From Imperialibacter sp965651695 (GTDB lineage: Bacteria; Bacteroidota; Bacteroidia; Cytophagales; Cyclobacteriaceae), in assembly GCA_965651695.1 (NCBI GenBank), contig CBFGTI010000001.1, forward strand, positions 1-64,000: a stretch of 64,000 bases of DNA, read 5' to 3'. The notes beneath the pieces are model-generated. The model was not told where the DNA came from. It saw nothing but the letters and a program-made list of their open reading frames with translations, and made no database searches. Shown piece by piece: positions 24,580 through 34,411 of the stretch (positions are counted from its first letter, which is position 1; each line of letters begins with the position of its first letter). A program made the translations under genes and the position numbers.

Positions 24580-24609
24580 CAAAAGTAAATGTATTTGAGC
24601 CGCCTTCAA
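24580..24609 (-). promoter_or_regulatory. Promoter of pdhA, overlapping the recF start
   Basis: On the minus strand TTG (24607-24609), 19 bases, then TACTTTTG (24580-24587): a very good match to the Bacteroidota TTG-n19-TAnnTTTG promoter. It overlaps the recF start codon at 24589 on the opposite strand and would give pdhA a leader of about 110 bases. Confidence 0.6.
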
Positions 24610-25698
24610 CTTCAGTCGTTTAAAAACTATGCCGCACAGGAAATTGTATGCACGGAGGGCATCAACTGCTTTGTAGGCAAAAACGGCTCAGGGAAAACTA
24701 ATCTGCTCGATGCCATTCATTATTTGTCTATTACGAAGGGAGCGTTCAACAGCATCGACAGCCAGAACATTCGCAAAGGCGATACGCTTTTTTTTATAAA
24801 AGGTGAATGGAAAGATGCCAAACAGGTGCTGCAGGTGCAGGTTGCCTTTCAGCCCGGGCAGAAAAAGGTGGTGAAGGTAAACCATAAAGAATACGAGAAG
24901 CTCGCCGACCACATAGGCCGGTTTCCGGTGGTGCTGATTGCCCCTAACGATACCGACCTGATACGGGAGGGAAGCGAAGGCAGGCGCAAGTTTTTCGACA
25001 GCATTTTGTCGCAGATGGACGCCGTATACCTCGAAAACCTGATGGTATACCACCATTACCTGAAGCAGCGAAACAGCCTTTTGAAGCAGTATGGCGACAC
25101 TCGAAAACTCGACAAAACCCTGCTGGAAGTATACGACGGGCACCTGATGAGGTTGGGCAAACTTATATTTGAAAGCAGGGGACGTTTTATTGAAAACTTT
25201 GTAAAGCTCTTTGGCCCGCGGTACCAGTGGTTGTCGGGTGGCAGTGAGCATACGGAGGTAATCTACATGTCGGAGCTTTCGGACGCCAGCTGGCCCGAGC
25301 AGTACAGGAAGAGTCTTGAGAAGGACCTTGCCATGCAACGTACCACCAGCGGCATACACCGCGACGACTTTGAATTTCAATTGGAAGGCGAGCCCGTAAA
25401 ACGCTTTGGCTCGCAAGGTCAGCAAAAGTCGTTTGTGATATCGCTGAAGCTGGCACAATATGATTTACTGAAGAATGAGAAGGCTTTTTCGCCCATTTTG
25501 CTGCTCGACGATATTTTTGACAAGCTTGATGATGACCGGATAACAAAATTGATGGAACTTGTGGCCGGCGACGATTTCGGGCAGCTATTTGTAACTGACG
25601 CCCGGCCCGAGCGTACGCTCAGCCTTTTCCGGACTTTGCAGAAACAGAAAAAGTTGTTCCGGGTAGAAGATGGCACAGTGGAAGAAGTAGCGTTTTAA
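24589..25698 (+). CDS. recF: DNA replication and repair protein RecF
   Basis: Protein of 369 residues. The opening MYLSRLQLQSFKNY and the Walker A GKNGSGKTNLLDAIHYL are typical. A signature-like GIHRDDFEFQLEG, then GSQGQQKSFVISLKLAQYD, and the Walker B region ILLLDDIFDKLDDDR complete the SMC-like ATPase. RecF works with RecO and RecR to load RecA at single-stranded gaps. The gene is divergent from pdhA and leads directly into the DciA-like gene (15-base gap), a pair often seen near replication genes. dnaA and dnaN are not in the window. Confidence 0.95.
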   Translation: MYLSRLQLQSFKNYAAQEIVCTEGINCFVGKNGSGKTNLLDAIHYLSITKGAFNSIDSQNIRKGDTLFFIKGEWKDAKQVLQVQVAFQPGQKKVVKVNHKEYEKLADHIGRFPVVLIAPNDTDLIREGSEGRRKFFDSILSQMDAVYLENLMVYHHYLKQRNSLLKQYGDTRKLDKTLLEVYDGHLMRLGKLIFESRGRFIENFVKLFGPRYQWLSGGSEHTEVIYMSELSDASWPEQYRKSLEKDLAMQRTTSGIHRDDFEFQLEGEPVKRFGSQGQQKSFVISLKLAQYDLLKNEKAFSPILLLDDIFDKLDDDRITKLMELVAGDDFGQLFVTDARPERTLSLFRTLQKQKKLFRVEDGTVEEVAF

Positions 25699-25713
25699 AA
25701 CTGAAATATTTGA

Positions 25714-26025
25714 ATGATGCAGAAGAAAAAAGATGACCGGAAAAATACTTCAGTGGAGCTGAAAGATATGATCAGGGAAATGCTGGAGACCTACCAGATC
25801 GACCAGCAGTACGATCACAAAAACCTGATAGCGTCGTGGGAGCGACTGATGGGCAGGCCGATCGCCAGCAGAACCACCCGGCTTTTTGTAAAGGACAACG
25901 TTTTGTTTGTGCGGCTTTCGTCAGCGCCGCTGAAGAAGGAAATGGCCAGCAACAAAGACAAGGTGCTGGCCATTATAACTAAAGAATTTGGCGATAAAAT
26001 ACTAAAAGACATTGTCTTTCAGTAA
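25714..26025 (+). CDS. DUF721 (DciA-like) protein
   Basis: Protein of 103 residues with the DUF721 pattern: IREMLETYQIDQQYDHKNLIASWERLMG, then a KH-like segment IASRTTRLFVKDNVLFVRLSSAPLKKEM. DUF721 proteins include DciA, an ancestral loader of the replicative helicase in bacteria lacking DnaC. The place right after recF fits a replication role. Two ATG codons lie in tandem (25714 and 25717); either could be used. It converges on the M16 peptidase gene with a gap of only 24 bases. Confidence 0.82.
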   Translation: MMQKKKDDRKNTSVELKDMIREMLETYQIDQQYDHKNLIASWERLMGRPIASRTTRLFVKDNVLFVRLSSAPLKKEMASNKDKVLAIITKEFGDKILKDIVFQ

Positions 26026-26049
26026 CCGGCAGTTCCCCCATGGGAAGGG

Positions 26050-28884
26050 CTATTCGCCGCCCTGAGCTTCCGGCATCAGTACTATTTTAATATAGTTTTT
26101 CGCATCAATATAGCTATTGGCAGCATCCTGCAAGTTCTTCGCCGTCAGCGCTTCCATCCGTTCTTTTGCCTTCAGCACTTCTGCGGGGTCCCAGCCCTGG
26201 TAGAAATACGTTCGCAGGGTGTTGGCCCAATAGCTGTTGTCTTTCAGGTTCACTTCAAGCTCCCGCCGCTGCCCTTCTTTTATTTTTTTCAGGTCTTCTT
26301 CGCTTACTCCTTCCTTTTGCAGCTTCTCGAGCTCAGTTATAGCCGCTGAAGTCAGATCATCCACGTTTTCCGGCGCGCAGGGGAAGCCTATCTGGAAGGT
26401 GTAGTGACTATAAGGCATATTTTCGCCATTGGCACCTGCGCCAACACCGTAAACACCCCCCTTCTCTTCTCTGAGTATCTCAATCAGCTTGATGTTCATT
26501 ACCTCACCAAAGCTCTGCAGGTAATATGCATTCTTCCTGTCGAACGGCTTGGCGGTATCCCAATACAGCACCACCTGGCTCTTCTGGTCCACTCCTTTTT
26601 TAACTAACTTTTCCAAAGGAGCTGCCGGCGGCCTCACGCCAAGGTCTTTCCATTCGTCTCTTCGGCCCGAAGAAGGTAGGCTGGCAATGTACTTTTCCAA
26701 CATCGGTTTAATATCGTCCACCTTAAAGGCACCAACAAACCAAAAGGTGAAGTCGCTTACGTCGCTCATCCGTTCCTTATAGAAGCTGTAGGCCACCTCC
26801 AGGTCAATCTTGTCTAGGTCAGCTTCTGTCGGAAACCCGCCCCCGCGCGGATTGTTGCTGGCGAGCGTTTTCTGCACCTGGTCGGCAAAATAATACTGCG
26901 GGTTAGCCATCAGGTTAGAGAGAATAGACTTGTTTTTGGAGACATACGACTGAAAAGCCTTCTCGTCTTTTCGGGGCTCCGTTAAATACAAATGCGTGAG
27001 TTGGAAAAACGTTTCCATGTCGGCTGGGGTGGTAGAACCCTGCACACCTTCACTCAATTCCCTGATAAAAGGAAAAACCCGCAGACTTTTGCCCGCCAGC
27101 GCCTTTTGCAATGTGTTGGCGTCGTAGTCGGCTACACCACTCTCAACTATAAGCGACGTTGCGTTGGAAGCCGACTGGTAGTCGGTATCGGATGCCAGGC
27201 TATGGCCACCCGGGCTCCAGGTCGTCATCACGATTTCGTCGTTTTTAAAGTCGGTTGGCTTCAAAAAAACCTTTACGCCGTTCGACAGATCAATTTCCGT
27301 GAGCCCAAGTGCATCGTCCTTTTTTTCCGACACAATTTTCCCCGGCTCCGGCATTCTCGTCATCAGGCTTTCGCCTATCTCCCCATCGTCGTATGGGTCA
27401 ACCTTCATGATGCGGATTTTGTTGAGCATCGCCCTTACCTCGTCTTCGGTCGGCAATTCCACCCCCTCTTTGTCGGGGGCAGTTATTACTACCACCCTAT
27501 TGTCTTTTCTAATCCACTTCTCAGAAAGCGCATTTACTTCATCAAGCCCAATGCCTTCCACATATTTATTGGCAAAGGCATGTTCCCACTGTATGCCAGG
27601 AATTGGCTCGTGTTCAAGGAAATTGCCAATGTACTCCTCCACATAATTTTCAGATTCGGTTTTATCCCGTTCGTTGAAAGCAACGTCGTACGATTTAAGC
27701 AGGTCCAGCTTGTACCTTTTAAGCTCGCCAGGCGTAAACCCGTGGCGCCTCACTCGCTCTATTTCTGTTATAATAGACTGTAGTCCATTCTTAATCCCTT
27801 TTTCGTTCATTACACCAAATGCCTGAAAGGCGTGTTTGGTGCGGGCCCACGTGCCCCCTTTGCTGGTGCTGGCAAAAACAAACGGCGGATCGGCCTCGCG
27901 GGTAAGTTCCTGCAGGCGCTTGTTCAGCATGCCGGTGTACATCCGTTCCACCAGGTAGTCGCGGTAATGCTGCGCCGTGGTGCTGTAGGTGGGTTCGGTT
28001 TTGTAGTAAAGCCGGGCTTGCGTAAAAGTGGCCTCCTTATCTGTCAAAATCGAAACGTATGTGTCAGTATGGTCGGGCACCTTGAACGACTCTCGCGGCT
28101 TGGGGCTTTGTGCAGCGGGAATTCTTTCGAAGTACTCCTTTATCATCGCCTCCATTTTGGCAACATCAAGGTCGCCCACTGCTATCACCGCCATTAAATC
28201 CGGACGGTACCAGTCTGTGTAAAAACGTTTAAGCACATCGTGCGGAAACTTCTCGAGGCTCTCGCGGGTGCCAATCGGCAGCCGCTCGGCATACCGCGAG
28301 TCTTTGTATATAACAGGCAGGTACTTGTCGAGCATGCGGCGCTCGCCGCTTTGGCCCACCCTCCACTCTTCTATTACTACGCCTCTCTCCTTTTCGATTT
28401 CAGCACCATCAAAGGTTAAATTATGCGCCCAATCTTCCAGAATCTGGAATCCCTGTTTCACAATTTTTTCATCGTCGGTAGGGATCGGCAGGATATACAC
28501 CGTCTCGTCAAACCCTGTGTAGGCATTTAAATCAGCACCAAACTGCACGCCGATAGATTGCAGGTAGTTGACTATTTCGTTCTTTTCAAAGTTTTTGGTT
28601 CCATTAAATGCCATGTGCTCCACAAAGTGGGCGAGGCCGAGTTGATCCGGGTCTTCGAGGATTGAACCCGCATTTACCACCAGCCGCAGCTCCAGCCGGT
28701 CTTCAGGCTTTTCATTGTGTCTTACGTAATACTTAAGACCATTTTTTAAAGTGCCTACTTTTACATTGGCATCCAGGGGTATCGCAGATTGCAGATCCGC
28801 TGCCGGATTTTGCGCAGCTACCGGGTAAACCGCTATTGCGCACAGGAAAAAAATTTTCCAAAGTTGTGTTGTGATCGTTTTCAT
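26050..28884 (-). CDS. M16 family zinc metallopeptidase
   Basis: Protein of 944 residues. A signal peptide covers about 1-24 (ending PVAAQ). The inverted zinc motif HFVEH is at 86-90, followed by EKERGVVIEEWR, whose glutamates supply the third ligand. The C-terminal half repeats the M16 fold (NGVKVFLKPTDFKNDEIVM onward) without the zinc motif, as in pitrilysin and insulysin-type enzymes, where that half only binds substrate. It probably degrades peptides in the periplasm. The ATG at 28884 (MKTITTQLWK) is chosen because it gives a clean signal peptide; the longer frame adds 23 non-conserved residues. Confidence 0.92.
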   Translation of the reverse strand: MKTITTQLWKIFFLCAIAVYPVAAQNPAADLQSAIPLDANVKVGTLKNGLKYYVRHNEKPEDRLELRLVVNAGSILEDPDQLGLAHFVEHMAFNGTKNFEKNEIVNYLQSIGVQFGADLNAYTGFDETVYILPIPTDDEKIVKQGFQILEDWAHNLTFDGAEIEKERGVVIEEWRVGQSGERRMLDKYLPVIYKDSRYAERLPIGTRESLEKFPHDVLKRFYTDWYRPDLMAVIAVGDLDVAKMEAMIKEYFERIPAAQSPKPRESFKVPDHTDTYVSILTDKEATFTQARLYYKTEPTYSTTAQHYRDYLVERMYTGMLNKRLQELTREADPPFVFASTSKGGTWARTKHAFQAFGVMNEKGIKNGLQSIITEIERVRRHGFTPGELKRYKLDLLKSYDVAFNERDKTESENYVEEYIGNFLEHEPIPGIQWEHAFANKYVEGIGLDEVNALSEKWIRKDNRVVVITAPDKEGVELPTEDEVRAMLNKIRIMKVDPYDDGEIGESLMTRMPEPGKIVSEKKDDALGLTEIDLSNGVKVFLKPTDFKNDEIVMTTWSPGGHSLASDTDYQSASNATSLIVESGVADYDANTLQKALAGKSLRVFPFIRELSEGVQGSTTPADMETFFQLTHLYLTEPRKDEKAFQSYVSKNKSILSNLMANPQYYFADQVQKTLASNNPRGGGFPTEADLDKIDLEVAYSFYKERMSDVSDFTFWFVGAFKVDDIKPMLEKYIASLPSSGRRDEWKDLGVRPPAAPLEKLVKKGVDQKSQVVLYWDTAKPFDRKNAYYLQSFGEVMNIKLIEILREEKGGVYGVGAGANGENMPYSHYTFQIGFPCAPENVDDLTSAAITELEKLQKEGVSEEDLKKIKEGQRRELEVNLKDNSYWANTLRTYFYQGWDPAEVLKAKERMEALTAKNLQDAANSYIDAKNYIKIVLMPEAQGGE

Positions 28885-29088
28885 TCGAGTAGACTTTGTT
28901 TGCCAAATGGTAAGAAAAACCATGTCGAAAATGTGCATATGAAAAAATTGCATCCAGTTTCGCTACAAAGGCCCTTGCCTGATACCATTTGAGGTGAAAA
29001 AGAATTGATGGTTACTGAATTTAGGTTTTTCAGAAAATAATGCGTTCAAAATAGCAGGAGAATTGCTGCATTGCAAACAGAAAGTGCC

Positions 29089-30132
29089 TTATTGTGTATC
29101 TTCTTTTTCCTTCGCGGAGGCACTCTTTCTAAAAGGATTCACTTTTTGTGCTGTTATCGCAATACCATCTTTTAGTTTGCCTCCGGCTCTAACCACCGCG
29201 CTACCGCCCGATTTCAGGGTTTGGATGCCCGCATTTTTTGCGGCCGTTACTACGCCGGCCAGCACCCTGGTAGTGCCATCGGCAGCCACTTTGTTCAACA
29301 TTTTGGCGGCTTCCACCGTGGCATTCCGTCGCACAAGCCTTTTCTCCCATGTGCCTGTGCAGCTGCAATACTGGCGTGCTATAATGCCTACCCTCAGTGT
29401 GAGAAAGGCGTTGGTAGAGCCTTCAAATAAAGAATCCAATACCAGCGTGGCGGCCGGCCCCACGAAAGGGATGGAGCTGAGGGGAGACGCTTTGCCTTTG
29501 GTTATACCCGAGATGAGTGACTCTACCTGAAGTGTGATGTCAAAATCTTCTATTTCGGAAGCCATAAATGTAGTAGCACCCACATTTGCATAGAGGCGGA
29601 CAAGGTCCTTTACGCCAGGCCGCTGGTTGTATAGATAGCAGATACGCCAGATAAGCCTGGTGTGGGTAAAAAGCACCGTGAAGGCATCAAGCTTGCCATT
29701 TTGCGACACAGAAGTGGTAAGAAATACCGACAGGGCGGTTTTTTTGATCAGCTCGTCGGCCCTGTCTTTGAGCAGGCTAAGCGAAGCTTCCAAATCCTTG
29801 TCGCCGACAGGTTCTTTATTGTTGGCTCTGAGAAACGAGTTTGATTGCAGCCGTTTCAGGAGTTTTAGCCGGTACGCCGGTACGAGATCAGGCGTGCCGG
29901 GCGGTGCTAAGGTTTGGGGCAGCCGGAAATAGAGAATGATAGGAACCGCCATTACTCCTCCCAAAAAAATTGCCAACGTGGCTAGTACCACGTATCCGAA
30001 CGTATCGTTGATTGACCTTGCCAGAATAAAAGCCTGATAAACCTGGTTGATCAGAAATAATACCGTGGCGGCAACGATCAGCAATGAAATACTGACGACA
30101 ATTATTTTAAGTTCCTTGGCAACGACCGGCAT
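29089..30132 (-). CDS. DUF697/YcjF-like membrane protein
   Basis: Protein of 347 residues. Two membrane segments lie near the N-terminus (about 8-30 and 46-70). The central region TALSVFLTTSVSQNGKLDAFTVL and LIWRICYLYNQRPGVKDLVRLYANVG matches the DUF697 family, which includes YcjF. A Gly/Ala/Lys-rich tail ends it. YcjF homologues are membrane proteins of unknown role, often linked to stress operons with a GTPase (YcjX); no such partner is here. It lies 148 bases after lspA on the same strand. No function is assigned. Confidence 0.75.
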   Translation of the reverse strand: MPVVAKELKIIVVSISLLIVAATVLFLINQVYQAFILARSINDTFGYVVLATLAIFLGGVMAVPIILYFRLPQTLAPPGTPDLVPAYRLKLLKRLQSNSFLRANNKEPVGDKDLEASLSLLKDRADELIKKTALSVFLTTSVSQNGKLDAFTVLFTHTRLIWRICYLYNQRPGVKDLVRLYANVGATTFMASEIEDFDITLQVESLISGITKGKASPLSSIPFVGPAATLVLDSLFEGSTNAFLTLRVGIIARQYCSCTGTWEKRLVRRNATVEAAKMLNKVAADGTTRVLAGVVTAAKNAGIQTLKSGGSAVVRAGGKLKDGIAITAQKVNPFRKSASAKEKEDTQ

Positions 30133-30279
30133 TGGCTGACATTAATTGATACAGCTTTGGCGCTATAACTTATGCAGTAACAATATTATCCCTACGAAAA
30201 TTTCGGCAAATGAAATCTGCGTATGCCCTGCAATTGTAAGGTACCGGAAAAGCTATTGAAAGCCAAATACGCAACAGTA

Positions 30280-30951
30280 CTAGTTGTACGACTGCGATTT
30301 CATATCGTCATCCTGTGGGTTGGCGGGTTCGATCATCACCTGATTGGAGGTGTCGGCTTCGTCCTCTTCTTCATCATTCTCTTTAAAAAAGCTCTTTTGA
30401 AACAAAATGATGATGGCCACTCCCACAAAAATGGATGCATCGGCAATATTGAACACCGGCCAAAGCGCAGTATAATCGCCACCGAAAATTGGCACCCAAT
30501 CAGGTATGCGGCCTTCCCAGATATCGATGTAAAACATGTCGATAACCTGCCCGTGAAACCATGGTGTTGGGGCATCGTAGGGGGCGTTGTTTAAAAACAC
30601 GCCGTAGAAAATACTGTCTATCAGGTTGCCAATGGCACCGCCCAAAATAAGCGCACCACACCATAGCAGGCCCTGATGCACCTCTTTTTTTGCCAGCCGG
30701 TAAAGGTATACGGCAATAACCACCATGGCCACCAGGCGAATTAAAGTCAATAGAAGCTTGCCGTTTTCGCTCCCAAGCTGCATACCGAAGGCCATGCCGG
30801 GATTGGTGAGATAGTGAAGTTTAAATACATCGCCCACCACCTCAATCTGGCCAGCTACGCCCATTTCCATGTTGAAATGCACCATCAGCTTCACCACCTG
30901 GTCGATGATGATCATGGCTATAGCCAACAAATAATATTTAAAGTACTTCAC
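30280..30951 (-). CDS. lspA: Lipoprotein signal peptidase (signal peptidase II)
   Basis: Protein of 223 residues with four membrane segments. The catalytic aspartates are in GGAIGNLIDSIFYGV and FNIADASIFVG. It cleaves signal peptides of lipidated prolipoproteins at the inner membrane. It is longer than the usual 160-170 residues because of an insertion between the two aspartate motifs and an acidic C-terminal tail (KENDEEEDEADTS), a form common in Bacteroidota. The start is read as GTG at 30951; the next ATG is 12 codons inside and would cut the first membrane helix. It follows ileS after 30 bases, a classic pairing. Confidence 0.93.
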   Translation of the reverse strand: MKYFKYYLLAIAMIIIDQVVKLMVHFNMEMGVAGQIEVVGDVFKLHYLTNPGMAFGMQLGSENGKLLLTLIRLVAMVVIAVYLYRLAKKEVHQGLLWCGALILGGAIGNLIDSIFYGVFLNNAPYDAPTPWFHGQVIDMFYIDIWEGRIPDWVPIFGGDYTALWPVFNIADASIFVGVAIIILFQKSFFKENDEEEDEADTSNQVMIEPANPQDDDMKSQSYN

Positions 30952-30981
30952 GCTTAGTCTTCTTGTTTAGCAGTTCCGTGG

Positions 30982-33900
30982 TTAAACGGTAACTTTGATC
31001 TCCAGGTTAAATTCATCCATGTCAACAACAACGGCGTCGGACAAATTGCCAACAATATCCAATGAAAGCGCCTGGGTCTCCCGGCAAATATACTCTTTAA
31101 AGCTTATCAAGGCGTCGTTCACTAAAGTTTCGCTCTCTTTTACGCTCAACCGGATTTTGTCCTGCACCTCCAGCCCCATGTCTTTCCGCAGATTCTGCAC
31201 CCGGTTTACCAAATCCCTTGCTATACCCTCTTTTTTCAGGTCGTCGGTAATGCTTATGTCGAGCGCTACGGTAAGTCCGTTTTCGCTCGCAACCAGCCAC
31301 CCTGGAATATCCTGGGAAGATATCTCCACGTCTTCAAGCGTAAGATCAACATCTCCTTTTGAAGTGGTCACCCGATAGCTCCCCGTTTTCTCCAGTGCCA
31401 GAATATGATCCTGGGTCATTTCCTTTACCGCATTGGTTATTTCCTTCAACACCGGCCCGTGCTGCTGGCCGAGCTTCCTGAAGTTCGGCTTTATGCTTTT
31501 GACCAGTATGCCCGAGGTATCGTCAATGTACTCGATCGCCTTCACGTTTACTTCCGACATGATAAGATCTTCTACCGCCTCAATATGCCGCCGGGTGGAG
31601 GCATTAAGCACAGGTATGAGCATTTTTGAAAGTGGCTGCCTTACCTTTATCATTTGCTTTTTCCGCAGCGAGTGAACCAGCGACGATACGTCCTGGGCCA
31701 GCTTCATTTTGGCCTCCAGCTCCTGATCGATGGCCGTTTCGTCAGCTTTTGGAAAGGCCGCCAAATGGACAGACTCTTCTTTTTCTTTTCCTGAAACGCT
31801 ATTGAGGTCATTAAAAATCCGCTCCATGTAAAAAGGTGCGATTGGAGCGGCCAATCTTGCCACGGTTTCCAGGCAGTCGTACAAAGTCTGGTAGGCAGCA
31901 ATTTTGTCTTCGTTGTACTCGCCTTTCCAGAAACGCTTGCGGTTAAGCCGTACATACCAGTTGGAGAGGTCGTCAATCACAAAGTTTTGAATTAAGCGGC
32001 CGGCTTTTGTCGGCTCATACTCATCAAATGCCTCAGCTACCTGCTTTTTTATGGTATTAAGGCGCGAAATGATCCACCGGTCGCTCTCGGTTCGCTTGTT
32101 AAGCGGCACAGCTGCCTCAGAATACCTGAAGCCATCGAGGTTGGCGTAAAGCGCAAAGAAATTGTAGGTATTGTAAAGCGTGCCAAAGAAGCGGCGCTGC
32201 ACTTCTACTACCCCGTCGATGTCGAATTTGAGATTATCCCACGGGTTGGCATTGGTTATCATGTACCAGCGGGTAGGGTCGGCACCATGCTTCTGGAGTG
32301 TAGCAAACGGATCGACGGCATTGCCCAGCCTTTTCGACATTTTGTTGCCGTTTTTGTCGAGCACCAGCCCGTTGGCGATTACGTTTTTGAAAGCAACACT
32401 GTCGTACAACATGCCGGCGATGGCGTGAAGGGTGAAAAACCAGCCACGAGTTTGGTCCACTCCCTCAGCAATATAGTCCGCCGGGTAATTAGCTTCGAAG
32501 ATCTCCTTATTTTCGAACGGGTAGTGCCATTGTGCATAGGGCATGGCACCGGAGTCGAACCATACGTCGATAAGGTCGGGCTCACGGTACATCGGTTGGC
32601 CGCTGTCACTCACCAGCACCACGTCGTCTACGTAGGGCCGGTGCAGGTCCATATCGTCGGCCACCGGCACTTTCATAAAGCCAGCCTTTACAGCCTTCTC
32701 CGATTCAGCTTTAAGGTCGGCAAAAGAGCCCATGCATTTCATCTCCGACTTGTCCTCACTTACCCAAATCGGCAAGGGCGTGCCCCAGAACCGGGTCCGG
32801 CTCAGGTTCCAGTCAACCAGGTTTTCCAGCCAGTTGCCAAAGCGGCCCGTGCCTGTAGACTGCGGCTTCCAGTTGATGGTGTTGTTGAGCGCCACCAGCT
32901 TGTCTTTGTAAGCGGTGGTTTTTATAAACCACGACTCCAGCGGGTAGTACAGCACCGGTTTGTCGGTACGCCAGCAATGCGGGTACGTGTGTTCGTACTT
33001 CTCTACTTTAAACGCTTTGTTTTGCTGTTTCAGGATGATGGAGATGATGATGTCGGTAGACTTAAAGTTTCCGTCGGACTCATCTTCTTCGAGATAGTTT
33101 TTTACGTAGAAAGAATCTTCGTCGTAGGGGCGATGGGCTGTAATGGCGAACTCATCCATTCTAGCTTTGAGCCATGCGCCTACTTCCGTCACAAACTTCC
33201 CCTTCTTATCAACAACCGGCACGTCTTTTCCGGCTTCGTCTTTAACAAAAACTCCCGGCAGGTTGTTTTGCACGCTGGTGCGGTAGTCGTCGGCTCCAAA
33301 AGTTTTAGAAATGTGTACGATGCCCGTACCATCTTCGGTGCTTACAAAGTCGCCGATAACCACGGTGAAAGCAGGTTTCTCCAGCGGAATTACCGGGATC
33401 AGTTGCTCATAGCTCATACCCACCAGCTCTTTGCCTTTATACTCCTCCAGCACCTTGTATGGTATCAGCTTATCGCCCGCCTTATAGTCTTCGAGTTTTA
33501 CATCAGCCGCTTTTGGGTTGAAATAAGCACTCATCCGGTCTTTGGCCAGAATCACGTTTACCAGTTCGAAAGTGTATTGGTTATAGGTTGCCACCTTTAC
33601 ATACACAATCTCTTTGCCAACAGCCAATCCATTGTTGGCAGGCAGGGTCCATGGCGTGGTTGTCCATGCAAGGAAGTAATCTCTCTCTGTACCTACTACC
33701 TTAAATTGAGCTGCAATGGACGTGTCTTTCACCATTTTGTACGTGCCGGGCTGGTTTAGCTCGTGCGAGCTCAACCCGGTGCCGGCAGCCGGCGAATATG
33801 GCTGAATGGTGTAGCCCTTGTACAGTAGTTGCTTGTCGTAAAGCTGCTTTAGCAGGTACCAAAGCGTTTCGATGTAGTCTTTCTCGAAAGTGATGTAAGG

Positions 33901-34350
33901 GTTTTTGAGATCGACCCAATAGCCCATTTTTTCGGTGAGGTCGTCCCACTGGCCTTTAAACTTCATCACCGCCTCACGGCACTTTTGGTTGTATTCTTCT
34001 ACCGAAATCTTTTTCCCGATGTCGTCTTTGGTAATGCCAAGCTCCTTTTCTACCTGCAGTTCCACCGGCAGGCCGTGGGTATCCCAACCGCCTTTCCTTT
34101 TTACCTGAAAGCCCTGCTGTGTTTTGTAGCGACAGAAAATATCTTTTACGGTGCGGGCCATTACGTGATGGATGCCCGGCGTACCATTAGCAGACGGTGG
34201 CCCCTCATAGAAGGTAAAAGTGGGTTTGCCTTCGCGGGAACTTACCGATTTCTCAAATATTTCATTTTGCTTCCAGAAGCTGAGCACCTCTATAGCCACT
34301 GTCGCTAAATCTATTGACTTATACTCCCTGTATTTGACATTTTTTGTCAT
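30982..34350 (-). CDS. ileS: Isoleucyl-tRNA synthetase
   Basis: Protein of 1122 residues, class I. The HIGH-type signature lies in PSANGTPGIHHVMART and the KMSKS-type in LDKNGNKMSKRLGN. In between are the editing domain and WDTHGLPVELQVEKELG. The C-terminal anticodon-binding region is long. The length (about 940 in E. coli) and the KMSKR form resemble the longer, eukaryote-like IleRS group, some of whose members are naturally less sensitive to mupirocin; that is inference. The ATG at 34350 (MTKNVKYREYKS) is chosen over the longer frame, whose extra residues are not conserved. Confidence 0.94.
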   Translation of the reverse strand: MTKNVKYREYKSIDLATVAIEVLSFWKQNEIFEKSVSSREGKPTFTFYEGPPSANGTPGIHHVMARTVKDIFCRYKTQQGFQVKRKGGWDTHGLPVELQVEKELGITKDDIGKKISVEEYNQKCREAVMKFKGQWDDLTEKMGYWVDLKNPYITFEKDYIETLWYLLKQLYDKQLLYKGYTIQPYSPAAGTGLSSHELNQPGTYKMVKDTSIAAQFKVVGTERDYFLAWTTTPWTLPANNGLAVGKEIVYVKVATYNQYTFELVNVILAKDRMSAYFNPKAADVKLEDYKAGDKLIPYKVLEEYKGKELVGMSYEQLIPVIPLEKPAFTVVIGDFVSTEDGTGIVHISKTFGADDYRTSVQNNLPGVFVKDEAGKDVPVVDKKGKFVTEVGAWLKARMDEFAITAHRPYDEDSFYVKNYLEEDESDGNFKSTDIIISIILKQQNKAFKVEKYEHTYPHCWRTDKPVLYYPLESWFIKTTAYKDKLVALNNTINWKPQSTGTGRFGNWLENLVDWNLSRTRFWGTPLPIWVSEDKSEMKCMGSFADLKAESEKAVKAGFMKVPVADDMDLHRPYVDDVVLVSDSGQPMYREPDLIDVWFDSGAMPYAQWHYPFENKEIFEANYPADYIAEGVDQTRGWFFTLHAIAGMLYDSVAFKNVIANGLVLDKNGNKMSKRLGNAVDPFATLQKHGADPTRWYMITNANPWDNLKFDIDGVVEVQRRFFGTLYNTYNFFALYANLDGFRYSEAAVPLNKRTESDRWIISRLNTIKKQVAEAFDEYEPTKAGRLIQNFVIDDLSNWYVRLNRKRFWKGEYNEDKIAAYQTLYDCLETVARLAAPIAPFYMERIFNDLNSVSGKEKEESVHLAAFPKADETAIDQELEAKMKLAQDVSSLVHSLRKKQMIKVRQPLSKMLIPVLNASTRRHIEAVEDLIMSEVNVKAIEYIDDTSGILVKSIKPNFRKLGQQHGPVLKEITNAVKEMTQDHILALEKTGSYRVTTSKGDVDLTLEDVEISSQDIPGWLVASENGLTVALDISITDDLKKEGIARDLVNRVQNLRKDMGLEVQDKIRLSVKESETLVNDALISFKEYICRETQALSLDIVGNLSDAVVVDMDEFNLEIKVTV

Positions 34351-34411
34351 GGTCTTCTTTGCAGGTCTATCCGGTTTACTATTTATAAAGCGCTTGACGT
34401 TTCTTGCGGGA

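Noticed and set aside
26033..26046. Short TTCCC/GGGAA hairpin between the DciA-like gene and the M16 peptidase gene
   Set aside because: Only 5 base pairs and no T-run; too weak to call.
32287..33759. A 490-codon open frame on the plus strand opposite ileS
   Set aside because: It is antisense to a strongly conserved synthetase gene and its translation has no recognisable domain; open antisense frames are common in this codon usage.
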